Positions 7,472-19,225 of a stretch of DNA of 32,184 nt are shown in pieces; within the stretch, counting starts at the first letter, position 1, and each line of letters starts with the position of its first letter. This stretch comes from Tepidanaerobacter sp. EBM-38 (lineage in GTDB: Bacteria > Bacillota > Thermosediminibacteria > Thermosediminibacterales > Tepidanaerobacteraceae). The notes below the pieces were generated by a model. That model searched no databases and was not told the DNA's origin. It saw only the letters and a program-made list of their open reading frames with translations. Both the position numbers and the translations under genes were made by a program. The DNA lies in contig MPOT01000007.1 in assembly GCA_001896545.1 (NCBI GenBank), positions 1 through 32,184 of the forward strand, in the 5' to 3' direction.

Positions 7472-7547
7472 TTTTTCCCCTCCATAGTTATTGGATGTTA
7501 AACTATGATTCAACGCAATTTATTAAATTCCTGCTTTGAAATTAAAA

Positions 7548-7577
7548 AAACCCCGCAGTAAAACTGTAGGGTTTGCA
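7548..7577 (-). terminator. Rho-independent terminator after the zinc peptidase gene
   Basis: On the minus strand AAACCCTACAG, TTTTA and CTGCGGGGTTT form a stem with one G.T pair and one mismatch, followed by T7. It lies just downstream of the zinc peptidase stop at 7585. Confidence 0.85.
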
Positions 7578-7584
7578 TACAAAA

Positions 7585-8274
7585 TTATTTTCTGTCTCGA
7601 CCGGCTCCTGCTAAAACTAAAAGGCGTAAGAGTTGCATGACAGCCGTAAGCGTAGCAGCCACATAGGTAAGAGCCGCCGCACCAAGTACAGCCTTTACGG
7701 GACCTACTTCACTCCTGTCGATAAACCCTCCGCTTTCTAAAATCGCCACTGCTCTGTTGCTGGCATTGTATTCTACGGGTAATGTAATGATTTGAAATAA
7801 AACAGCAAGTGAAAACAGCAGTATTCCAACCAGCATAAGTGAATCCGCCCGAAACAAAAGACCTAAAAAGAATAAAGGAAAAGCCATTTGTGATCCAATA
7901 CCTGCTGCCGGAACAATAGCATTTCTAATAGCAAGCGGAGCATATCCCACATCGTGCTGGATGGCGTGTCCGCATTCATGTGCAGCCACTCCAAGAGCCG
8001 CAAGAGATCGGCCGTTATAGACATCGCTGGAAAGTTTTAAAACCTTTCGCCTTGGATCGTAATAGTCTGACAGCCGGCCGCCCTGTATTTGAATAGACAC
8101 ATCATAAATACCGCTCTGCCTCAATATTTCCCGGGCTACATCGGCACCTGTCATCCCACTTTTTGCAGGAACTCTTAGGTACCTTTCAAATGTAGATGTA
8201 ACCTTAGCCTGGGCGTAAATGGCCAGTATCATGGCAGGAAGTAGTATAATCATAGTGTAATCCCAATAAAACAT
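7585..8274 (-). CDS. YugP-like membrane zinc metallopeptidase
   Basis: 229 residues. An N-terminal membrane helix (FYWDYTMIILLPAMILAIYA) precedes a zinc-binding HEXXH in VAAHECGHAIQH (about 97-108). Three or so further membrane helices follow (about 118-215). This matches the YugP family of putative neutral zinc metallopeptidases (Zn_peptidase_2) found in most Firmicutes. The physiological substrate is not established; membrane-protein quality control is often supposed. It is a single-gene unit with a strong promoter upstream (8324-8352) and a terminator downstream. AAGGAGGG precedes the ATG. In Bacillus this gene is elsewhere, so its place between ricT and dapA is lineage-specific. Confidence 0.85.
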   Translation of the reverse strand: MFYWDYTMIILLPAMILAIYAQAKVTSTFERYLRVPAKSGMTGADVAREILRQSGIYDVSIQIQGGRLSDYYDPRRKVLKLSSDVYNGRSLAALGVAAHECGHAIQHDVGYAPLAIRNAIVPAAGIGSQMAFPLFFLGLLFRADSLMLVGILLFSLAVLFQIITLPVEYNASNRAVAILESGGFIDRSEVGPVKAVLGAAALTYVAATLTAVMQLLRLLVLAGAGRDRK

Positions 8275-8323
8275 CGCAATCCCTCCTTTATTGAGGATAT
8301 ATTCAAAAAAGTAATTGTCTTAT

Positions 8324-8352
8324 ATATTATATGCTGATAATTCTTTTGTCAA
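8324..8352 (-). promoter_or_regulatory. Sigma-A promoter for the zinc peptidase gene
   Basis: On the minus strand, a perfect TTGACA (8347-8352) with TAATAT 17 bases on (8324-8329); a TATAAT register at 15 bases overlaps it. The -35 box begins four bases after the ricT stop. Confidence 0.75.
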
Positions 8353-8355
8353 TAA

Positions 8356-9162
8356 CTATACTTCCTCTATATCCACTTCTTCAGCAGGAAATTCCATTAT
8401 TTCCTTGCCTTCATCTATTTGAACTTGAATCGTTTCTTTCGGTTTATAAACGGCGATCACCGTTCCTTCGCCGTAGGGGGTTATTACCCTATCTCCAACA
8501 TTCGGATAATCTATCGAATTATCTTCATATGATTCACTCTCATACTTTAGACAGCACATAAGCCTGCCGCACAGCCCTGAAATTTTCACCGGATTTAGCG
8601 ATAGATTCTGCTGTTTTGCCATTTTTATGGATACCGGGTCAAATTCACCCAAAAATGTAGAACAGCACACGCATCGTCCGCAGGGGCCTATGCCGCCAAT
8701 CATTTTGGCTTCATCCCTTACGCCGATTTGACGAAGCTCAATTCTGGTGTGAAATACCGATGCCAGATCCTTCACCAGTTCGCGAAAATCTACTCGGCCA
8801 TCTGCTGTAAAATAAAAGATAAGCTTGCTCTTGTCAAAGGTGTATTCTACGTCGACCAGCTTCATATCAAGACCATGTTTTTCTATTTTTTCAATAGCTA
8901 TGCTTTCTGCTTCCAAGGCCTCTGCCGCATTATTTTTGACTATGGCCTCGTCTTCCGAAGTAGCTTTTCTCATCACATCTTTCAGTGGAGTTATAATATC
9001 CTCATCTCTTACATCCTTAGGGCCTGTCACAACTTCACCGTATTCTACGCCTCGGCTTGTTTCCACTATTACTTTATCACCGATTTCAATATCAAGAGCC
9101 CCAGGATTAAAATAATCTACCTTTCCGGCTTTTTTAAATCTAACACCCACTACTGTTACCAA
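8356..9162 (-). CDS. ricT: PSP1-domain protein RicT (YaaT), RNase Y specificity factor
   Basis: 268 residues with the PSP1 core. The Cys set C161, C164, C166, C167, C198, C203 and C204 (CGRCVCC and CGRLMCC) matches YaaT/RicT. In Bacillus RicT joins RicA (YmcA) and RicF (YlbF) in an Fe-S-carrying complex that directs RNase Y-dependent mRNA maturation and influences sporulation, competence and biofilm genes. The Fe-S role here is inferred from the conserved cysteines. The start is TTG at 9162, directly abutting the holB stop, with AAGGAGG at proper spacing. It ends the tmk-darA-yaaR-holB-ricT run, which is the Bacillus order. The yabA gene that follows in Bacillus is missing. Confidence 0.93.
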   Translation of the reverse strand: MVTVVGVRFKKAGKVDYFNPGALDIEIGDKVIVETSRGVEYGEVVTGPKDVRDEDIITPLKDVMRKATSEDEAIVKNNAAEALEAESIAIEKIEKHGLDMKLVDVEYTFDKSKLIFYFTADGRVDFRELVKDLASVFHTRIELRQIGVRDEAKMIGGIGPCGRCVCCSTFLGEFDPVSIKMAKQQNLSLNPVKISGLCGRLMCCLKYESESYEDNSIDYPNVGDRVITPYGEGTVIAVYKPKETIQVQIDEGKEIMEFPAEEVDIEEV

Positions 9163-9972
9163 TTAAAATACCTCCTTAAGGCTCACAAGCAAGTTGTACC
9201 AAATTAAGTTCTTATTTCCTCTAGATTTTGCAGCTTTTAATTGCCCATAAGTAACATCAATCGCCCTAAGTATAGAATTTTTTGCAAGTATTGGGGAATA
9301 CTTATCAATCATCGGTTCTAAATCTTGATTTATAAGTGCTGTATCGGCATTTGTTTTTACAATTAGCATATCTCTAAAAAGTGAAATGGTAAATTCCAAC
9401 ACTTCCTCAATTTTTTCTTCAATATCGGAAAGCTCTTTTACATATATGCCAAATTCAGTATGCCCGGCTTTTTGTGTAATATTGAATATTATATCTGCAA
9501 TCTTTTGCCTGCTTTCTATTGAAAGTAGCGGCTCTGCTTCTGCCTTGGAAAAATCCTGAATTTGACATCGGGATACAACCGTCGGAATTAACTGTTTAAT
9601 GTTATTTGAAAGCAATATGATAATGCTTTCACTGCTAGGCTCTTCTAATGTCTTGAGTAGAGCATTCTGGGCTTGGGGTGTTATTGTATGAGCCTCATGG
9701 AGTATATAAACCTTCTTATTGCCTTCCATGGGTTTTTCTGCTAAATCCAGTATCATTTTTCTTACTTGCTCAATTTTTATAGCAGCACCGTCCGGATGCA
9801 CATGTATTACATCGGGGTAAACCTGATTTTGGATTTTCCTACATACGCTGCAAAATCCGCAAGGAGCTAAATCAGCATTTTCACAGTTAGCGGTTTGAGC
9901 CAGTTTTAAAGCTTTTTGTGTCGTTTCTTCCTCATCGCCTAAAAAAATATAAGCATGTGATATGTTATCCAA
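9163..9972 (-). CDS. holB: DNA polymerase III delta-prime subunit HolB
   Basis: 269 residues, slightly shorter than the usual 320-330. It begins SHAYIFLGDEEETTQ, where the P-loop is degenerate as expected of delta-prime, which does not hydrolyse ATP. A zinc-binding set C30, C38, C41, C44 (PCGFCSVC) follows. KVYILHEAHTITPQAQNALLKTLEEPS gives the Walker B-like/sensor region, and VVSRCQ the SRC arginine-finger motif. It is a clamp-loader subunit that, with delta and DnaX, loads the DnaN ring. The start is TTG at 9972 with GAGGTGG upstream, nine bases after yaaR. dnaX is not in this window, unlike the Bacillus locus. Confidence 0.92.
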   Translation of the reverse strand: MDNISHAYIFLGDEEETTQKALKLAQTANCENADLAPCGFCSVCRKIQNQVYPDVIHVHPDGAAIKIEQVRKMILDLAEKPMEGNKKVYILHEAHTITPQAQNALLKTLEEPSSESIIILLSNNIKQLIPTVVSRCQIQDFSKAEAEPLLSIESRQKIADIIFNITQKAGHTEFGIYVKELSDIEEKIEEVLEFTISLFRDMLIVKTNADTALINQDLEPMIDKYSPILAKNSILRAIDVTYGQLKAAKSRGNKNLIWYNLLVSLKEVF

Positions 9973-9981
9973 TATACCACC

Positions 9982-10416
9982 TCAAGCATAAATATCAAGC
10001 AACAGACCGCTGATTTCATCAACTAAAGCCATTACCTTCAATGAGTCCTGATTTTCCGAAAGCAGCTCTTGCGCCAAATCAATTAGTTTTTGATTTACAA
10101 TTTTAATCATTGACAGGACTTTGCTGCGGCCGTAGCGAGTTTGAAAATGATTTTCCTTAAAAGCAAAACCCTGAGAAATACATATTTTTAAAAACTCAGC
10201 TATCCTCTGTCTGTATTCTTTTAAATCTTTAAGTAACATATTTTTGCAAAGTCGCTGGCCAATTTCATTAATTGCATTAAACTCTAAATCCATTTGATAT
10301 TTTAAATGGGTCTTTGTAGCAACATTTAATTGTTCGGAAAAATTCTGACCGCTTTGCTCCTTATGGATTAACAAATCCTTAGGCAGACCAAATTCCGGCG
10401 ATAAGCTCACCCTCAT
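9982..10416 (-). CDS. yaaR: YaaR-family (DUF327) protein
   Basis: 144 residues, mostly helical. The block YRQRIAEFLKICISQGFAFKENHF and the C-terminal VDEISGLLLDIYA are recognisable DUF327 features. The function is unknown. Its position between darA and holB is conserved in Firmicutes and is the main support for the name. The ATG overlaps the darA stop by four bases, so it is translationally coupled to the c-di-AMP receptor gene. Confidence 0.88.
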   Translation of the reverse strand: MRVSLSPEFGLPKDLLIHKEQSGQNFSEQLNVATKTHLKYQMDLEFNAINEIGQRLCKNMLLKDLKEYRQRIAEFLKICISQGFAFKENHFQTRYGRSKVLSMIKIVNQKLIDLAQELLSENQDSLKVMALVDEISGLLLDIYA

Positions 10417-10736
10417 ATCTTAACAAACCTTTCCACATCCAATATGAAAACCGTGGCACCTCCTACTAATACTTCAACCGGATATGGTACATAGGCATCA
10501 GCAGGACCTGCCGGAAGTGGTGTTACAATTTTTTTCCTCGGCTTGCACATTTTTTCTATGATAGCCAAGAGCTCTTCAAGTCTTTCCTCTTCTACACCAA
10601 TCATCAGTGTTGTGTTGCCGCTCTTTAGGAAACCTCCTGTACTTGCTAGCTTTGTCAATCCGAATTTCTTTTGGCTTAATTTTTCAATCAACCGGCCTGC
10701 ATCATTGTCTTGTACCACTGCCATTACGAGTTTCAC
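10413..10736 (-). CDS. darA: Cyclic-di-AMP receptor DarA (YaaQ, PII-like)
   Basis: 107 residues, the family length. MKLVMAVVQDNDAGRLIEKL, the LASTGGFLKSGNTTLMIGVEE block and the C-terminal VGGATVFILDVERF are characteristic of DarA/PstA. These are trimeric PII-like proteins that bind cyclic di-AMP. The downstream partner is unknown in most species. The start is GTG with GGAAGGGGCG upstream. It lies 68 bases after tmk, overlaps yaaR by four bases, and belongs to the same run of genes. Confidence 0.92.
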   Translation of the reverse strand: MKLVMAVVQDNDAGRLIEKLSQKKFGLTKLASTGGFLKSGNTTLMIGVEEERLEELLAIIEKMCKPRKKIVTPLPAGPADAYVPYPVEVLVGGATVFILDVERFVKI

Positions 10737-10804
10737 GTTTATCGCCCCTTCCGATAATTTTTTTAGGTCGGGTCATTCTTTATTTAAAATATTAAAACAG
10801 CTTA

Positions 10805-11428
10805 TTATATTTTCATTATACCTGATTTTTCAATCTCAAACAATACGGCTTCAAATACATGCTCCGGGTTTTGGGAAGCATCTACCAATCTTGTTCTATC
10901 GGGGTACATGCTGTGCACCTTTAAAAATCCTTCCCTGACTTTTTTATGAAATTCCAAGTTCTCGCTTTCTAATCGATCCTTTTCTTTGCTAAGTCGTTTT
11001 AATGACTGACTGGGATCTACATCAAGGATTATAGTCAAATCAGGCCAATTATTTTTTAAAAACCATCCGTTGATATCCGTAAGTTCCTTTATTCCTAAGC
11101 CCCTAGCCCAGCCTTGATAAGCCAAGCTTGAATCCACAAACCTGTCGCATAAGACTATATAGCCGTTTTCTAATGCCGGAACAATAACTTTTTTTACAAG
11201 TTGCGCTCTTGAAGCTGCATATATCAGTGCTTCCGCCTCAGGTACCGGAATTTCTCCTTCCAACGTCAGCAGTAGTTTTCTAAGCTTTTCTCCCAGCGAA
11301 GTGCCTCCCGGCTCTCGAGTTACCAATACCTTAAAACCCTTTGTTCTTAAATATTCGCTGATTTTCTTTACTTGAGTGGTCTTGCCTGCCCCATCAGGGC
11401 CTTCGATGGTTATAAGTTTACCTTTCAC
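10805..11428 (-). CDS. tmk: Thymidylate kinase
   Basis: 207 residues. The P-loop GPDGAGKTT (10-18), the TREPGGTSLGE segment, the CDRFVDSSLAYQG motif (DR-X with substrate-binding Arg) and a LID-like RLSKEKDRLE are all present. Tmk phosphorylates dTMP to dTDP, required for dTTP supply. The start is GTG at 11428 with GAGGAG ahead. Its position between the decarboxylase gene and darA repeats the Bacillus yaaO-tmk-yaaQ order. Confidence 0.96.
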   Translation of the reverse strand: MKGKLITIEGPDGAGKTTQVKKISEYLRTKGFKVLVTREPGGTSLGEKLRKLLLTLEGEIPVPEAEALIYAASRAQLVKKVIVPALENGYIVLCDRFVDSSLAYQGWARGLGIKELTDINGWFLKNNWPDLTIILDVDPSQSLKRLSKEKDRLESENLEFHKKVREGFLKVHSMYPDRTRLVDASQNPEHVFEAVLFEIEKSGIMKI

Positions 11429-11497
11429 GATATCTCCTCTTTGCTTTCATTAAGGTTTTTTATGTGGGTTTATCTTACAGAATCATACAGCAATAAG

Positions 11498-12949
11498 TTA
11501 AGCATTGAATACCGCCTGGATAAAACCTTCTGGAGTTATCCCTTGGCAGTAGCCTCCGGACTTTAGCAGAGCGGTTAACACCTCTATATGCTCTTTTTCC
11601 ATAATCTCACCTGGCATGAGCAGTGGTATTCCAGGGGGATACGGGACCAATGCCTCTTTTATTACACGTCCTAGGGATTGCTTCAACGGCACATGTTCTC
11701 CGATAGAATAAAAAGCTGCTTTCGGCTCTAATGCCTTCTTAGGCAGTTTATCCGGCCAAATTATGGATTTGGGGATTTTTGTCCTGGCTTTTAATGCGGA
11801 AAGTGCTTTTATAAGGCGGTTTATATCACTGCTGTTATTAGAAAATGTTATTAAAAAGTAAATATTATATAAATCCGCATATTCAGCATATATATTAAAC
11901 CGCTTTCGAAGAATTTTTTCCACCTGGTATCCCGTATAACCTGCTTGAGAAACATTTACCATAAGTCTAGATAAGTCTATATCGTAAATGCCGTTTTTAC
12001 CCTTAACCTCAGTTCCTATACAATAAAACGGGGTAAATTTATTGATGCCGTATCTTGCTTTATCAGCCAAAGCCAAGGCCCTTTTTACTAAAGTTTTGCC
12101 GTTAAGCTCCATTACAGCTCGTGATGCATCCAGCGATGCCATCAAAATATATGAAGGGCTAGTAGTTGTCACAAGATGCAAGAAATCCTGCAGGCGGTTT
12201 TGGTCAATTTTATTGCCCCTTACATGCAGCCAAGCACTTTGTGTAAAAGATGTCAGCATCTTGTGAGGGCTTTGAACCCATGCATCGGCAACCTTCCCTG
12301 CACACATCGGTAGCCTAAAGCTGAAACCAAAGTGGGGCCCATGAGCTTCATCAACAAGTAGAAGCTTGTTGATGCTGCGGACAAGCTTAGAAATTGCACC
12401 AAGGTCTGGGCAAAATCCCTGGTATACGGGGTTTGTCAACAGCACTGCCTTGATTTTAGGATTTTGCTCTAGTGCTTCAGCTACAGCCTTTGGACTTACT
12501 TGTGTATAAACGCCAAACTCCTGCCATCGTTCCGGCATTACATAAACCGGTCGGCCACCTGTGATAATTAAGCCTGACAGGACTGACCTGTGACTTGCTC
12601 TGGAAATTAAAATCTCATCATCCGGTGCGATTGCCGCTCCCATCATAGCAATAACACCCGATGTGGCACCATTTACCAAAAAAAATGATTTATCTGCTCC
12701 GTAAAGCTCAGCAAGCTTTTCTTGTGCTCGTTTTATGGGGCCTCTGGGCTGATGAAGGTCATCAAGGCCCGGGATTTCCGTAACATCCCATTTGAACAGG
12801 TTTTCCTTAAATTCCTCAAATATATGCCCTGCCGGTCTTGCTTTGTGGCCGGGCATATGGAATCTAACCGAATTTGTGTTTGCATATTTTTTTAGTACAT
12901 TTAAAAGCGGTGTTTCTATGTGTTTATTTACCTTTTTTTTCAAACCCAT
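11498..12949 (-). CDS. Orn/Lys/Arg decarboxylase family protein (YaaO/SpeA-like)
   Basis: 483 residues. RFHMPGHK (29-36), DEAHGPHFGF with the PLP-ring Asp at 200, and the Schiff-base Lys at 230 in SPHKMLTSFTQSAW place it in the fold-type III PLP decarboxylases acting on basic amino acids. Arginine decarboxylase for polyamine synthesis (SpeA) or lysine decarboxylase are both possible; substrate cannot be read with confidence. In Bacillus yaaO sits beside tmk in the same way. Two starts compete: ATG at 12949 with AGGAG only three to four bases away, or the in-frame TTG two codons on, with better spacing. The difference is two residues. Confidence 0.87.
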   Translation of the reverse strand: MGLKKKVNKHIETPLLNVLKKYANTNSVRFHMPGHKARPAGHIFEEFKENLFKWDVTEIPGLDDLHQPRGPIKRAQEKLAELYGADKSFFLVNGATSGVIAMMGAAIAPDDEILISRASHRSVLSGLIITGGRPVYVMPERWQEFGVYTQVSPKAVAEALEQNPKIKAVLLTNPVYQGFCPDLGAISKLVRSINKLLLVDEAHGPHFGFSFRLPMCAGKVADAWVQSPHKMLTSFTQSAWLHVRGNKIDQNRLQDFLHLVTTTSPSYILMASLDASRAVMELNGKTLVKRALALADKARYGINKFTPFYCIGTEVKGKNGIYDIDLSRLMVNVSQAGYTGYQVEKILRKRFNIYAEYADLYNIYFLITFSNNSSDINRLIKALSALKARTKIPKSIIWPDKLPKKALEPKAAFYSIGEHVPLKQSLGRVIKEALVPYPPGIPLLMPGEIMEKEHIEVLTALLKSGGYCQGITPEGFIQAVFNA

Positions 12950-13013
12950 ATACTCCTAAAAAGTATTTATTTTCAAGTATTAACACAAAAGGCTGCACGG
13001 AAAAATTCCCATA

Positions 13014-15437
13014 TTAGTCTTCAGTAACCACCGCCATAGATGCTAAAAAGTCGTCCTGCTCAAGCTTTATCAATGTTACACCCATTGTATTCCTACTCAT
13101 TTTGGATATTTCCGAAGTCAAAAGGCGAATCATAATTCCGGAGCTTGTGCAGAGCATTATCTCATCATTTTCTCCAACAACTCTTAACCCTGCCAGTGGA
13201 CCGGTCTTATCAGTTACTTTTTGAATTATTACACCTCTGCCTCCACGTGCCTGACATCTGAATTCCTTTTCATCAATGCGCTTACCGAAACCCTTTTCGG
13301 TAACAACCAACACATCATGACCTTCCCGAACAATGTCCATTGACACCACTTTATCATTAGGACGAAGATTGATGCCCTTGACTCCCTGAGAGGTGCGTCC
13401 CGTTGAGCTTACATTATTCACTGAGAATCTTATGCTCATGCCGTTGTGTGTGCCTAAAATCATCTCTTCATTTTTATCAACAAGCCTAACTCCTATTAGC
13501 TCGTCATCATCTTTCAAAGTTATGGCTATTAGGCCTGTCCGGCGTGAACTTCCATACTCAGAAAGCAGCGTCTTTTTAACGATACCGTTTTTGGTAGCAA
13601 AAATTAAATAACGTGCCTCATCAAAATCCTTGATAGTTATCATCGTGTTGACTCTTTCATCGGGTTTTAACGGCAGCAGGTTAACTATGGCAGTGCCTCG
13701 CGCGGTTCGACTGGTCTCGGGGATTTCATACGCCTTTAGCTTGTATACATTTCCTTTGTTTGTAAAGAACATTACAACATGATGAGTTGTACCAACAAAT
13801 ATATGTTCCACAAAATCTTCTTCCCGAGTGGTAATTCCCGTTACTCCCCGGCCTCCTCGGCGCTGACTGCGATATGCAGAAATGGGCTGGCGCTTCACAT
13901 ACCCGAAATGGGTCTGTGTTATAACTATATCTTCCTCAACTATCAAATCTTCTATGTCTAAATCGCCTTCATCATGAGTTATGTGGGTTCTGCGCTCATC
14001 GCCATATTTTTGTTTTATCTGGATAAGCTCTTCCTTGATAATTGATAAAACTATTTTTTCATCTGAAAGTACTTTTTGATAGTAGTCTATTTTCTTTAAG
14101 AGTTCGACATACTCTTCGTCAATCTTTTCTCGCTCTAGAGCGGTAAGGCGTTTAAGCCTCATATCAAGTATGACCTGCGCCTGTTTTTCACTAAGACCAA
14201 AATTCTTTATAAGCGCCTCCCTTGCCGTAACGTCATCCTTAGAACCCCTTATGATAGCGATTACCTCATCGATATGGTCAAGGGCTATTTTTAATCCTTC
14301 TAAAATGTGTATTCTTTCTTGAGCTTTATTCAAATCAAATTTTGTTCTTCTTACAATAACATCCTTCTGATGTTCAAGATAGTAATAAATCATCTCACGC
14401 AGGTTAAGCACGCGCGGCTTATTATCTACAAGAGCCAGCATAATGGCGCCAAATGTGCTCTGCATTTGTGTGTGTTTATAAAGTTGGTTCAAAATTATGT
14501 GGGGATTTGCATCTCTTTTCAAATCCATTACAATGCGAATCCCTTTACGGTCACTTTCATCTCTAAGGTCGGATATGCCTTCGATTTTTTTATCCCTAAC
14601 CAATTCCGCAATTTTTTCCACCATTCGCGCCTTATTGACCATATATGGTATCTCGGTAACTATAATGCGCTGTCGTGTGGCGTCCATAGCTTCGATGGTG
14701 GCTTTAGCCCTCATTACCACAGAACCTCTGCCTGTTGTGTACATATCTTTAATGCCGCTGTATCCTTTTATTATTCCACCTGTTGGAAAATCCGGCCCTT
14801 TAATAACCTGCATCAGTTCTTCTACTGTTACATCAGGATTATCTATCATCATTACAACGCCGTCTATAACCTCCGAAAGATTATGTGGCGGTATATTGGT
14901 AGCCATACCCACAGCAATACCTGAAGAACCGTTTACCAAAAGATTGGGGAAACGTGCAGGCAGTACACTTGGTTCCTCTAGTGATTCATCATAATTGGGC
15001 ACAAAATCAACCGTATCTTTATTTAAGTCAGAAAGCATCTCCAGAGATATTCTGGTCATTCGAGCTTCCGTATACCTCATGGCTGCAGGTGGGTCACCAT
15101 CTATTGAGCCAAAATTTCCATGTCCGTCTACCAGCAGGTATCTAGTGGAAAAATCTTGAGCCAAGCGCACCATAGCATCATATATGGCAGCATCTCCATG
15201 TGGGTGATAATTACCCATAACCTCTCCCACGATCGTGGCGGATTTCCTGTGAGGTTTATCCGGTGTGAGAGAGAGTTGGCTCATGGCATAAAGAATTCTG
15301 CGATGAATGGGTTTTAACCCATCCCTTACATCGGGTAAAGCCCGACCTACAATAACACTCATGGAATAATCAATATATGATTTTTTCATTTCATCTTCAA
15401 TTTTAACCGGTATAATCTTACCTTTTGGTTCAGCCAT
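13014..15437 (-). CDS. gyrA: DNA gyrase subunit A
   Basis: 807 residues. The catalytic Tyr122 is in [10 protein letters not shown], the quinolone region reads [12 protein letters not shown], and the GyrA-box QRRGGRGV at the start of the C-terminal wrapping domain shows it is gyrase and not topoisomerase IV. With GyrB it introduces negative supercoils ahead of the fork. The residue matching E. coli Ser83 is Ala here (see findings). The ATG is preceded by AGGAGGGAG, and the gene follows gyrB by 13 bases on the same transcript. Confidence 0.97.
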   Translation of the reverse strand: MAEPKGKIIPVKIEDEMKKSYIDYSMSVIVGRALPDVRDGLKPIHRRILYAMSQLSLTPDKPHRKSATIVGEVMGNYHPHGDAAIYDAMVRLAQDFSTRYLLVDGHGNFGSIDGDPPAAMRYTEARMTRISLEMLSDLNKDTVDFVPNYDESLEEPSVLPARFPNLLVNGSSGIAVGMATNIPPHNLSEVIDGVVMMIDNPDVTVEELMQVIKGPDFPTGGIIKGYSGIKDMYTTGRGSVVMRAKATIEAMDATRQRIIVTEIPYMVNKARMVEKIAELVRDKKIEGISDLRDESDRKGIRIVMDLKRDANPHIILNQLYKHTQMQSTFGAIMLALVDNKPRVLNLREMIYYYLEHQKDVIVRRTKFDLNKAQERIHILEGLKIALDHIDEVIAIIRGSKDDVTAREALIKNFGLSEKQAQVILDMRLKRLTALEREKIDEEYVELLKKIDYYQKVLSDEKIVLSIIKEELIQIKQKYGDERRTHITHDEGDLDIEDLIVEEDIVITQTHFGYVKRQPISAYRSQRRGGRGVTGITTREEDFVEHIFVGTTHHVVMFFTNKGNVYKLKAYEIPETSRTARGTAIVNLLPLKPDERVNTMITIKDFDEARYLIFATKNGIVKKTLLSEYGSSRRTGLIAITLKDDDELIGVRLVDKNEEMILGTHNGMSIRFSVNNVSSTGRTSQGVKGINLRPNDKVVSMDIVREGHDVLVVTEKGFGKRIDEKEFRCQARGGRGVIIQKVTDKTGPLAGLRVVGENDEIMLCTSSGIMIRLLTSEISKMSRNTMGVTLIKLEQDDFLASMAVVTED

Positions 15438-15450
15438 TTAACTCTCCCTC

Positions 15451-17631
<2,181 letters not shown>

Positions 17632-17647
<16 letters not shown>

Positions 17648-18120
17648 TGTTTTTCCCCCTTTTTTATCTTACTTTTCATATCTTTTATCATCAGTCTTGT
17701 AAAGCTGCTTCTTAAGTCTTCATCATCGATATCACGACTTATATTATATATCACTTTCATGCAGGTTTCAGGAATTTCAACATCTTCATCCTCTTTAACT
17801 TCGATATCTTCTGCCTTAGGTTTTTCTGATTTTTTTATATCACGGATTTGAAATTTGATATCCTTCACCAGTGGATATGGCAAATTAGAGTTAATCTTGT
17901 ACATCAAATCAGGCTTTAGTAAATAAAGCTGGTACAGCCATACATGATTTTCTACACCTATGAAAAGTGTATTATTTTGTATAAATGTGGGTTTCGAAAT
18001 CTTTGAGATTTTTTCTCCCACCATGGATTCATAGTTTGTAAAAATTCTGGCTTCCATAAGCCTTTTATCTATGCAGGTTTTTTTTAAAGAACTTAACAGT
18101 ATTGTTCCTATCTTTTCCAT
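17632..18120 (-). CDS. DciA-like DUF721 protein
   Basis: 162 residues. The N-terminal 90 residues show the DUF721 pattern: IGTILLSSLKK at the start, then WxxxVG-like NYESMVGEKISKISKPTFI, and TLFIGVENHVWLYQLYLLKPDL. The remainder is acidic and variable. In bacteria lacking DnaC/DnaI loaders, DciA helps load the replicative helicase DnaB. Function here is inferred from domain and from position next to recF and dnaN. A coding sequence at this spot is common in Clostridia but absent in Bacillus. GGGGTGAT precedes the ATG; spacing to recF is six bases. Confidence 0.75.
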
Positions 18121-18126
18121 TTTTTA

Positions 18127-19221
18127 TCACCCCAATGTGCCAGCCTTTATCGGATATAAAAAGCTTTTTTCCAATATTTCCTCTGGAATGAATTTTAAAT
18201 CGGTTGTCGTAATAAATACTTGATGATTCTCTTGTCCTAAAATGAGCTGTCTGCGATGTATGTCAAGCTCCGACATAACATCGTCTAAAAGCAGTATTGG
18301 ATACTCGCCTTTTTCTGTGTATAAAAGATTTCTCTGGGCAAACTTCAAACACAACACTGTTAATCTTTGCTGACCTTGTGAGGCATAGTATTTTACATTT
18401 TTTCCGTCGATAAAAAAATCTATATCATCCCTGTGAGGACCTATCGATGTAAAACTCCGGTTTATATCCTTTTCCCGGTTTGATATGAGCTTATTTTTAT
18501 AATCCGCTTTAATTCGTTCAGGATTACTAAAATCGATCTCACTTCGATAGCTGATTCTTAAATCATTCCCCTTATTTGTAAATGTTTTAAAATAATCTTG
18601 CGATAAGGATGATATCCTTTGTAGCATCTTAAGTCTTTCATTTATCAGCTGCGAGCCAAGTTCTGACAGCTGCTCATCCCAAGGATCCAGGGTTTTTGTC
18701 ATACCTGGTTTAACCTTTATAGTCTTTAAAAGTGTATTTCGCTGTGTAAGCACACGTTGGTATCCTTGTAAATATTTATAAAAGCTTGGCCTTATCCGGT
18801 ATATTAGATTATCTATAAATTTTCGGCGAAGTGATGGTTCACCCTTCACCAGGTCAATATCCTCCGGTGAGAAATAAACCGCACTTATACTTGGATCAAG
18901 TTCCGACCATCGGCTTTTTTTATTTTCACCCTCTTTAACTTCCTTTTTTCGATTGCGGTAAATAGTAACTTGTCTGTCGATATCACCTGCTTTTGTACTA
19001 AATAAGCCTTTTAAAAAAGCCAGCGGTTGATCATACCTGATTACTTCCTGTTCCCTAAAGGCTCGGGTAGCTTTCAGTTCTGTTATAAAATAAATAGCCT
19101 CTAGTAAATTGGTCTTTCCTTGAGCATTATCCCCGTAAAAAATATTAATTCCATTTTTAAATCCAATATCCAATTCTAAAAAGTTTCGAAAATCATATAA
19201 CCTTAAATTATAAAGATACAC
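18127..19221 (-). CDS. recF: DNA replication and repair protein RecF
   Basis: 364 residues, typical length. The SMC-like ATPase shows Walker A GDNAQGKT (30-37), the signature region YYASQGQQRLTVLCLKFA and Walker B PILLLDDVMSELD. RecF with RecO and RecR loads RecA at gaps. The start is GTG at 19221 with GGAGG seven bases away. It lies four bases after yaaA. Confidence 0.96.
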   Translation of the reverse strand: MYLYNLRLYDFRNFLELDIGFKNGINIFYGDNAQGKTNLLEAIYFITELKATRAFREQEVIRYDQPLAFLKGLFSTKAGDIDRQVTIYRNRKKEVKEGENKKSRWSELDPSISAVYFSPEDIDLVKGEPSLRRKFIDNLIYRIRPSFYKYLQGYQRVLTQRNTLLKTIKVKPGMTKTLDPWDEQLSELGSQLINERLKMLQRISSLSQDYFKTFTNKGNDLRISYRSEIDFSNPERIKADYKNKLISNREKDINRSFTSIGPHRDDIDFFIDGKNVKYYASQGQQRLTVLCLKFAQRNLLYTEKGEYPILLLDDVMSELDIHRRQLILGQENHQVFITTTDLKFIPEEILEKSFLYPIKAGTLG

Positions 19222-19225
19222 GCTT

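Noticed and set aside
14307..14924. Plus-strand frame of 205 codons opposite gyrA
   Set aside because: Fully inside gyrA, no start signal, composition rich in Cys/His/Tyr as in antisense frames.
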